A stretch of DNA of 43,099 bases from the IMG/VR virus record IMGVR_UViG_3300020193_000042, positions 1 through 43,099 of that record, one strand, 5' to 3'. The DNA is from a virus. Below the pieces are notes generated by a model, which saw nothing but the letters and a program-made list of their open reading frames with translations, searched no databases and was not told the origin of the DNA. The translations under genes were made by a program, and so were the position numbers. Shown one piece after another: positions 23,961-29,220 of the stretch. Each line of letters begins with the position of its first letter. The stretch's first letter is position 1.

Positions 23961-24353
23961 ATGGCTGAACCGAAAGTCTCCGGTGAGGACTCCGGTGTGT
24001 TGGTCGTGCAGCCGCATGGTGGCGCGCTCCGAAGGGGCAACCCAGGGAACAAGGGGGGGAGGCGGTACACGGACGCGGTGCTAGACGCGCTCGAGGAGGA
24101 CCTGGTATCGGCGCAGGCGATCCTCCGCGCGAAGCTGCTGAAGGGCGACCTCACGAACATCGAGCTGCTCAAGTACGCCGAGTTCACCGCACGCAGCGTG
24201 CTGCCCGATCAGGCGGCCGGCATCAGCAGCGAGATCGTGCGTAGCCTCGCGGCCGAGGTGAGCGCCGTCCTGATGCCGCTGGAGAACGGGGAGGCGCTGC
24301 TGCGTGAGATCCTCGCGCGCTGGATACCTGTGATCGCGAGGCGGGGCGCGTGA
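23961..24353 (+). CDS. putative terminase small subunit
   Basis: 130 aa. ATG chosen; an in-frame GTG three codons upstream is possible, and neither has a strong Shine-Dalgarno. GGALRRGNPGNKGGRRYTDAV (residues 23-43) is a GNPGNKGG signature seen in small terminase-type and DUF5681-like proteins. A helical body follows (LVSAQAILRAKLLKGDLTNIELLKYAEFTARSVLP) and could oligomerise. It opens the packaging module, two small genes upstream of the large terminase. DNA recognition for packaging is inferred from position and motif. Confidence 0.6.
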   Translation: MAEPKVSGEDSGVLVVQPHGGALRRGNPGNKGGRRYTDAVLDALEEDLVSAQAILRAKLLKGDLTNIELLKYAEFTARSVLPDQAAGISSEIVRSLAAEVSAVLMPLENGEALLREILARWIPVIARRGA

Positions 24354-24562
24354 GCCGCCCCCTCTTCGACGGGTACGACAGCGACTACGCCAACGGCATC
24401 AGGTACATTCGCCGCATCAGCTCCAACCGTGCGCCGCTCAGGTTGCCGGCACCTGACTGTGGCTGTCGGCGGGAGCACAACAGCGGCGTGTGGACGCTGC
24501 ACCTCTGCGCTCGCCACCAGGTGGAGCAGGGCATCGTGCAGTACTGCCTGGAACACGCATGA
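24350..24562 (+). CDS. small Cys/His-rich protein, 70 aa
   Basis: GTG start overlapping the previous stop (GTGA). C37-G-C39...H43 and H51-L-C53-ARH56 could bind one zinc. Located between terminase genes. Not recognised. Confidence 0.6.
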   Translation: MSRPLFDGYDSDYANGIRYIRRISSNRAPLRLPAPDCGCRREHNSGVWTLHLCARHQVEQGIVQYCLEHA

Positions 24563-24786
24563 GCGAACTCGTGATGCAGCTGATCTACCATGCCGAGTAC
24601 GGGCTCTCGCCAAGGCCGAACGTGTCGCTCGAGCGCACGTTCTCCGGTCGGTTCGTGGTTCGCAGCGGCAGTCTCGCCCCGCTCACGCTGCCGCAGCATC
24701 CCGAGGTAGACGAGGCGGCCAAGCTCGAGGACTGGGCCAAGGATGCCTTCGACCAGATATACGGCTGGCTGCGCGGGTGGCGGTGA
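24559..24786 (+). CDS. small hypothetical protein, 75 aa
   Basis: Start MSELVMQLIYHAEYGLSPRPN at an ATG overlapping the previous stop; the longer reading is shadow. The stop overlaps the GTG of the terminase gene. A beta-rich N-terminal half is followed by an acidic helix (DEAAKLEDWAKDAFDQIYGWL). Unknown; tightly coupled to packaging genes. Confidence 0.6.
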   Translation: MSELVMQLIYHAEYGLSPRPNVSLERTFSGRFVVRSGSLAPLTLPQHPEVDEAAKLEDWAKDAFDQIYGWLRGWR

Positions 24787-26438
24787 TCTCGCTGATCGAC
24801 GAGTACCTCTCGCCTGAGCGGCTGCAGGAGCACATCATCCGCGCCGAACTCGAGCCCGCGCTCATGCTCAGGAACGAGACCGACATCGACCCGATCGCGC
24901 GCCTACTCGACGAGAAGTTCACCGAACGATTCTGGGAGTACGAGCACTCGCAGATCGGCGACGTGATACCGGGCGAGTTGCACGTGAAACAGCTCGAGGC
25001 GCTGCACGAGGACGTCAGGCATCGCTTCCTGTTCTGGGGCAACCAGGTCGGCAAGACCACGCTCGGTGCGGTCGAGTGCGACCTCGTCGCGCTCAAGAGG
25101 CATCCGACGATCAAGCCGCAGGGCCCGGCTGTGGTGTGGGCGTCGGCGCTGACCTGGGAGCTGTGGGAGCAGATCCTGCTGCCTGAGCTGCTCACCTGGC
25201 TGCCGCAGGACCGCATCATCAGCGCGCCCGAGCCGTTCCGCTCGACGCCCGGCCGGCGCACGATCCTGGTTCGCGCGGACGATGGATCGGTCGCGCGCAT
25301 CGTCGGAAAGAGCGTGCAGCAGGGGCGGCGGTCCTACCAATCCGCGAAGGTCCACTTCGTCTGGCTCGACGAGGAGCATCCCGAGCAGGTGTGGGACGAG
25401 ATCCAGCCGCGCCTGCTCCGGTTCGGTGGGCGCACGCTCACGACCGCGACTCCGCTGCTGGGCCTGACCTGGCTCTTCCACCGCGTCTACGAGAGCTGGC
25501 GCCGAGGGACCGAGCCCGAGTTCTGGTGCTCGCACGCCGGGCTGATGGACAACCCCGCGATCGACGCCGAGATGGTCGCCGCGACCCGCCGCCAGTTCGC
25601 GCACGACCCGTCCCAGCTCGCTGCACGGCTCGATGGCAAGTTCGCGCGGCCGACTGGGCTCGCGCTCTCCGCCTACGACCCGAAGAAGAACCTTGAGTCC
25701 TTCGGGCTCGCGGACGCGGAGGAGGCGAACAGGGCAGGGCGCACGGGCAGGGGCTGGACGCACGTCTGCGGGCTCGATTTCAGCTACTGGCGATTCGCGT
25801 TCCTGCACGGGATGGTCGACCACGCGGGCCGGCTGCACATCGTGAAGGAGTATTTCAGCCAGAAGCAGACGCTCGAAGTCAGGGCCCGGCATGTGCATGA
25901 GCACCTCGCCGCGTGGGGCGCGCCCGAGGAGACGCGCATCTGGTCCGACTGCGCGAACCCGACCGACATCAACGAGCTGAACGCAGCGCTCAAGCGCATC
26001 GGCTCGCCCTACCGCTGCCGTGCGGTCAAGGCTGAATCGAAAGCGCGCAGGACCGGCGTCACGCTGCTCAACGACCTCTTCGCACGCGGCGCACTGCTCA
26101 TCTCGCGCACGGTCGACGACGAGAGCGTCTGGTACCGCGGGCAGGACGCATCGTCCGACGGCCAGCCCGCTGCAGGCTCGAGACTGCTCTACGAGATCGG
26201 GCAGTGGCGCTACGAGAAGCCGACCCAGGACGGCAAGGTGCAGAGCGACGACCCGGTCGACGACACGGCGGATGGCGCGGACTGCTGCGCGGCACTACGC
26301 TACCTGGCGATGAGCCACTTCCGGCCAGCGAAGAAGGCTCCTGTGCCACCGAAGCGGAAGAACCCCAACCTCGACGACGGATACGCGAAAATGCAGAAGG
26401 CGATGCGCGAGCGGATGAAGCGGGAGCAGGTCGCATGA
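24783..26438 (+). CDS. terL: terminase large subunit
   Basis: 551 aa, GTG start overlapping the previous stop (GTGA). The ATPase domain shows Walker A at FWG86NQVGK91T and Walker B at HFVWLD196E197. The RNase H-like nuclease domain begins near residue 328 with GLD332FSYWR, includes WSD389CANPTDI, and ends with an acidic motif near residue 490 (DDPVDDTADGADCC). It drives DNA packaging through the portal encoded downstream. The segment 25929-25970, encoding ETRIWSDCANPTDI, recurs inverted in the giant gene. Confidence 0.93.
   Translation: MISLIDEYLSPERLQEHIIRAELEPALMLRNETDIDPIARLLDEKFTERFWEYEHSQIGDVIPGELHVKQLEALHEDVRHRFLFWGNQVGKTTLGAVECDLVALKRHPTIKPQGPAVVWASALTWELWEQILLPELLTWLPQDRIISAPEPFRSTPGRRTILVRADDGSVARIVGKSVQQGRRSYQSAKVHFVWLDEEHPEQVWDEIQPRLLRFGGRTLTTATPLLGLTWLFHRVYESWRRGTEPEFWCSHAGLMDNPAIDAEMVAATRRQFAHDPSQLAARLDGKFARPTGLALSAYDPKKNLESFGLADAEEANRAGRTGRGWTHVCGLDFSYWRFAFLHGMVDHAGRLHIVKEYFSQKQTLEVRARHVHEHLAAWGAPEETRIWSDCANPTDINELNAALKRIGSPYRCRAVKAESKARRTGVTLLNDLFARGALLISRTVDDESVWYRGQDASSDGQPAAGSRLLYEIGQWRYEKPTQDGKVQSDDPVDDTADGADCCAALRYLAMSHFRPAKKAPVPPKRKNPNLDDGYAKMQKAMRERMKREQVA
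25929..25970. repeat. 42-bp segment shared in inverted form with the giant gene
   Basis: Identical over 42 nt to the reverse complement of 6881-6922. Here it encodes part of the conserved nuclease-domain motif, so this copy is the likely source. Confidence 0.95.
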
Positions 26439-26453
26439 GCTTCCAGGGACCGC

Positions 26454-26543
26454 TTGCCGTTCTCTCCGTACATCAGGGTCACGAAGGATCTGATTCACCC
26501 TGATCCGATCATCGCGGCTGCGCTGCGAGGATACCGCCCATGA
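26454..26543 (+). CDS. very small protein (29 aa, TTG start)
   Basis: Read from a TTG 4 nt after AGGGA: PFSPYIRVTKDLIHPDPIIA and on to RGYRP. Its stop overlaps the ATG of the next gene, as is usual here. An ATG at 26435, overlapping the terminase stop, opens a different frame that ends at 26503; a single +1 shift near 26456 would join MSFQGPL to PFSPYIRVTK. So it is either a tiny TTG gene or a frameshifted 35-aa gene. No function recognised. Confidence 0.5.
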   Translation: MPFSPYIRVTKDLIHPDPIIAAALRGYRP

Positions 26544-27052
26544 CCGACCCGAAGCACCTCGCGATGACGAACGAGGAGATGAACGCGCTCGCTGCGCGCT
26601 GGGAGCGCCTGCCCGAGGAGGCACGCAACTCGTACCTCGAGCAGATGTCGCGCGCACAGAAGGCCCGCTTCGAGCGCACGGTCGAGCGGCATCAGGAGGG
26701 CTCGAAGCACTTCGCGGGCAAGCTGACGACCCGCCAGGACGTGGTCGCGATGATCGCGATGTGGCAGGACAGGCAGCTGCTCCCGCTCGCTGCTCGGCTG
26801 GACAGCGTGGAGCGCTGGATCGAGTTCCAGGAGAGGCCTTTCTGGCGGCGCTGGCGCGTGAAGCTGGCGGTGCGGTGGGCGCTACTGCTACGTTGGCTCG
26901 ACTCGAAGGGCGTCCGGTTCTACCGGGTCGAGTCAAGCACGCTGCAAGAGAACTCGGGCGGGGAGGTCCCTGCGATCGGCGACGACGCGGGTCCGCAATC
27001 ACGAGTCACGGCGGAACCTCCGCCTCCCCGCATCGAGGTCGTCTCGCGGTGA
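26540..27052 (+). CDS. helical hypothetical protein, 170 aa
   Basis: ATG overlapping the preceding stop. Mostly helical and charged (LAARWERLPEEARNSYLEQMSRAQKARFERTVE) with an amphipathic Trp-rich stretch near 115-135 (FWRRWRVKLAVRWALLLRWL) that could associate with membranes, and a Pro-rich tail. The stop overlaps the next GTG. Between terminase and portal; role unknown. Confidence 0.6.
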   Translation: MTDPKHLAMTNEEMNALAARWERLPEEARNSYLEQMSRAQKARFERTVERHQEGSKHFAGKLTTRQDVVAMIAMWQDRQLLPLAARLDSVERWIEFQERPFWRRWRVKLAVRWALLLRWLDSKGVRFYRVESSTLQENSGGEVPAIGDDAGPQSRVTAEPPPPRIEVVSR

Positions 27053-27174
27053 CGCTCGGCGACGTCCTGCTCCGCCTGCTCGGCGTGTACCTGGGCCTCC
27101 TGGCGCTGGGCGGCATCTGGTTCTCCGTCACCTCGATCTACATCGACCTGCGGGCGATGAGGCGTAAGGCATGA
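27049..27174 (+). CDS. tiny membrane protein, 41 aa
   Basis: GTG start overlapping the previous stop. MTLGDVLLRLLGVYLGLLAL then GGIWFSVTSIY is one hydrophobic helix, with a short basic tail (DLRAMRRKA). Stop overlaps the next ATG. Not recognised. Confidence 0.6.
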   Translation: MTLGDVLLRLLGVYLGLLALGGIWFSVTSIYIDLRAMRRKA

Positions 27175-27521
27175 TTTGGCCCTGGGTCTCACGCCTCGCG
27201 TATGACGCGGTCGTGTCCGAGCGCGACATCCTGCGGGCGCAGAACGTCTCGCTGACCGACTCGCTCACGCGCATCCGCCGGGCGGAGACCGGGCTCCGTG
27301 AGGTGCCCGCCCCTCCGAAGCGGCTCGAGCTGCAGAAGCCCGTGACCGTGCCGGCGCACATCGAGCGACTCTACCGAGGGCGGCTCCAGTCTCGTGCGAT
27401 GGAGGATATGTACGAGGCGCAGGCTCGGGACATGCACGCGGCGGGTGCCCCGTGGAACGAGGTCGAGCGGGCGCTGATTAAGGCGCTGGGTGAGCCTCAG
27501 TATCTGGACGGGCACGCATGA
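27171..27521 (+). CDS. hypothetical protein, 116 aa
   Basis: ATG overlapping the previous stop. A helical N-terminus (RLAYDAVVSERDILRAQNVSLTDSL) precedes a Pro-rich linker and a helical C-terminus (RLQSRAMEDMYEAQARDMHAAGAPWNEVERALIKAL). Stop overlaps the next ATG. Unknown; part of the block between terminase and portal. Confidence 0.6.
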   Translation: MIWPWVSRLAYDAVVSERDILRAQNVSLTDSLTRIRRAETGLREVPAPPKRLELQKPVTVPAHIERLYRGRLQSRAMEDMYEAQARDMHAAGAPWNEVERALIKALGEPQYLDGHA

Positions 27522-27873
27522 CCACGGGCCGCCGCCGCTTCCTGCAGGCGATGTTCGGGGCTGCGTGTGGGGTCGCGCTCGGCGACGAGATCCTCGAGAC
27601 GCTCGACCGGCTGGCGCCGCGGCCGGTGGTCGTGCCGGGCGCGGATCTCTCGGGGTACACCCCAGTAGTGATGACGTCGGAGTTGAGTGGGCTACTCCTC
27701 TTGGCGTCCGGTGGCGTCATCAACTTCAATAGCGGCGACGTGACGATCACGCACGCGGCGAATATGTCGGCCAGATCGTGCCGACGGTGAGATGGGACTC
27801 CATCACGGCGCAGATGTTCACGACCCACGTCTACGACGGCGCGCGGGTGTTCACGTTCTCAGTGACCCCATGA
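27518..27873 (+). pseudogene. Tat-signal-like small protein gene, interrupted by a tail-fibre-like segment and frameshift
   Basis: The first frame (27518-27790) starts MTTGRRRFLQAMFGAACGVALG, with a twin-Arg motif (RRRFLQ) and hydrophobic stretch like a Tat signal. It continues to MTSEL and then a segment (LLASGGVINFNSGDVTITHA) that resembles the tail-fibre protein at 38249, and stops at 27790. In the -1 frame, from about 27763, a well-formed end follows (YVGQIVPTVRWDSITAQMF, THVYDGARVFTFSVTP). Its stop overlaps the next ATG by 4 nt, matching local gene spacing. So the original gene probably ended in that frame and was disrupted. No function recognised for the intact form. Confidence 0.6.
27700..27760 (+). 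repeat. diverged copy of a tail-fibre gene segment
   Basis: 61 nt matching 38830-38890 at 53 positions (about 87%) with no gaps. The translated peptide LASGGVINFN(S/N)G(D/N)(V/A)TITH is shared. It ends right where the frameshift of the host gene occurs. Confidence 0.85.
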
Positions 27874-28070
27874 TCCCCCTCACCCCCCGCCAGCGCACGA
27901 TCGTCGAGATGGTCGGCGAGGGCCGCACCTACGTGCAGATCGCGAAGCGCCTGAAGATCAGCAAGCACACGGTCAGGACGCACGCGCGGCTGGTCTACGC
28001 TCGCCTCGATACGGAGCTTCCGCTCCGCTCCGCGCTCGTCGAGCTGTACTGGACCAAGCTGAAGGGCTAG
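27870..28070 (+). CDS. small LuxR/GerE-type helix-turn-helix protein
   Basis: 66 aa, ATG overlapping the stop of the -1 frame of the preceding gene. LTPRQRTIVEMVGEGRTYVQ then IAKRLKISKHTVRTHARLVYARLD is the full GerE helix-turn-helix (scaffold helix, then recognition helix SKHTVRTH). There is no receiver or ligand domain. Likely a DNA-binding transcription regulator; target unknown, possibly the late genes just downstream. Confidence 0.8.
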   Translation: MIPLTPRQRTIVEMVGEGRTYVQIAKRLKISKHTVRTHARLVYARLDTELPLRSALVELYWTKLKG

Positions 28071-28071
28071 G

Positions 28072-28158
28072 ATGGCCACAGTCCTGGACTTGTTCTGCGG
28101 AGCGGGTGGCTGTTCGATGGGCTACCACCGGGCCCGCTCACCCCTCGCCCTCGTGTAG
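28072..28158 (+). pseudogene. N-terminal stub of a C5-cytosine DNA methyltransferase
   Basis: 28 residues, MATVLDLFCGAGGCSMGYHR..., with the diagnostic motif I (DLFCGAGG) of C5 DNA methyltransferases, followed after GYHRA by unrelated sequence and a TAG. A functional enzyme needs about 300 more residues (PC motif, ENV, target recognition). It follows the LuxR-type gene with GAAGGG upstream. A matching C-terminal stub lies at 29072-29170. Confidence 0.7.
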
Positions 28159-28167
28159 GGGGGAACG

Positions 28168-28887
28168 GTGGGACGAGTCCAGAAACGTGAGAGCCCATGG
28201 CTCTTTCAGTGGCGGAAGGTGCTGCTCTCAGAAGCGGGCCCGACGTTCGCACGACGGCACGTGCTCAACGTGCTCGCCGGATACGGCGATGAGCACGGCA
28301 ACGAGATCTTCCCGTCGACTGACACGCTGGCCCGCGCCACGGGCATGTCACGACGCCGCGTGGAGGAGCATCTGCGCAAGGCCGAGGCCGACGGCTGGAT
28401 CGAGCGTACTGTGGCCGGCTCGGGGCGGGGGTGGCGACGCATGACCTACACGCTGCACGTCCCGAAAGGTGCGGACGGAGCGTCCGGACCAAGACTCGCT
28501 GAGGTGCGGACGGAGCGTCCCGACCTCAATTGTCGGCGTGCGGACGATGGAGGTACTGAGGTGCGGACGGAGCGTCCCATTACCTCTTTAGAGACCTCTC
28601 CAAGTATTGCTCGCAATCGCGCAGCGACCGAGACGAGACTTCCTCGAAAGCAGTGCAAGCAAGAGCAGCCGGGCTGGACCACCCGCGCTGGCGATCGGTG
28701 GAGAGCTGCGTTCGGGGGCGTCCCCAACTACGGCAAGATCGGCCGTCACCTGAAGCCGCTTGTCGACGAGCACCGCAGCGTAGTCGATCTCACTCATGGT
28801 CGTTGCTCCCAACGGCTTAGGCCGTTAACTTTGGATGCAGAACGGGGCCATCGGGGGGCGGTTTCCCGCCCCCCTCGCCCCTTCTAA
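28168..28887 (+). CDS. helix-turn-helix protein with internal iteron-like repeats, putative replication-type protein
   Basis: 239 aa, GTG start after GGGGGGAA. Residues about 20-95 (FARRHVLNVLAGYGDEHGNEIFPSTDTLARATGMSRRRVEEHLRKAEADGWIERT) form an HTH_36-type winged helix, often the N-terminus of phage replication initiators. The middle encodes three 19-bp DNA repeats. The segment WRAAFGGVPNYGKIGRHLKPLVDEH looks like the usual conserved C-terminal domain, but after it the sequence becomes Arg/Pro-rich and the DNA holds two hairpins, so the 3' end may be frameshifted or fused. Second initiator-like gene in the window besides 19282. Confidence 0.65.
   Translation: MGRVQKRESPWLFQWRKVLLSEAGPTFARRHVLNVLAGYGDEHGNEIFPSTDTLARATGMSRRRVEEHLRKAEADGWIERTVAGSGRGWRRMTYTLHVPKGADGASGPRLAEVRTERPDLNCRRADDGGTEVRTERPITSLETSPSIARNRAATETRLPRKQCKQEQPGWTTRAGDRWRAAFGGVPNYGKIGRHLKPLVDEHRSVVDLTHGRCSQRLRPLTLDAERGHRGAVSRPPRPF
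28467..28577 (+). repeat. three 19-bp iteron-like direct repeats; candidate origin
   Basis: AGGTGCGGACGGAGCGTCC occurs exactly at 28467-28485, 28502-28520 and 28559-28577, with a partial copy (GTGCGGACG) near 28538. Copy 1 lies in a different reading frame from copies 2 and 3, so the DNA rather than the peptide is conserved. A comparatively AT-rich stretch (about 28577-28620) follows, as in iteron origins placed inside initiator genes such as lambda O. Confidence 0.7.
28853..28874 (+). other. hairpin at the 3' end of the helix-turn-helix gene
   Basis: GGGGGGCGG and CCGCCCCCC pair perfectly around TTTC. Another short hairpin (AACGGC/GCCGTT) lies at 28811-28826. Both are within the annotated reading frame, which suggests that the last 25 or so codons are not the gene's original end. 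No T-run follows directly. Confidence 0.55.
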
Positions 28888-28922
28888 GGGCGACTAGTCT
28901 TTCATGGTCGGCCCCTGATTAG

Positions 28923-28980
28923 GCGGCGGCTCCGGGAGTCCTCTCCAGGGAACTCATCCCAGAGCCGCCGCTCTGTTTTT
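28923..28980 (+). terminator. rightward intrinsic terminator
   Basis: GCGGCGGCTC (28923-28932) pairs with GAGCCGCCGC (28962-28971) around a 29-nt loop, followed by TCTGTTTTT. This fits a rho-independent terminator at the end of the terminase/accessory block. A second small hairpin (CCGGGA/TCCCGG) follows at 28981-28998. Confidence 0.7.
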
Positions 28981-29071
28981 CCGGGAACCGTCTCCCGGAT
29001 GACGCCAATGGACCCGCGCCGATGGCACCGAGCACCGCGCGGTACGGAGCCTCGCGGAAGGTGCCGCCGCT

Positions 29072-29170
29072 ATGGGCATCGACTGGATGGACTGGGACGG
29101 GCTCCGTGAGTCAGTCCCACCCGCGTACACCGAGTACATCGGCCGCGCTATCCTCGGGCGCCACGGCTAG
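29072..29170 (+). pseudogene. C-terminal stub of a C5-cytosine DNA methyltransferase
   Basis: 32 residues, MGIDWMDWDGLRESV followed by PPAYTEYIG and a short tail. MGIDWM...IPPAYTE(Y/H)IG is the typical end of phage C5 methyltransferases. The same frame is open upstream only to a stop at 29000. The N-terminal stub is about 0.9 kb upstream (28072-28158) in the same orientation, so one gene appears to have been gutted and its middle replaced. The rest of 28888-29220 holds the terminator and no other gene; no clear promoter is seen before the portal gene. Confidence 0.65.
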
Positions 29171-29220
29171 CCACTTAGGGCGATTACGCGCGCTCGCGCG
29201 GCCCGCGCATCTTTCGGCGC

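Noticed and set aside
28467-28577. CRISPR array
   Set aside because: Only three copies with unequal spacing (35 and 57 nt from start to start), no leader or cas genes, and the repeats lie inside a coding gene.
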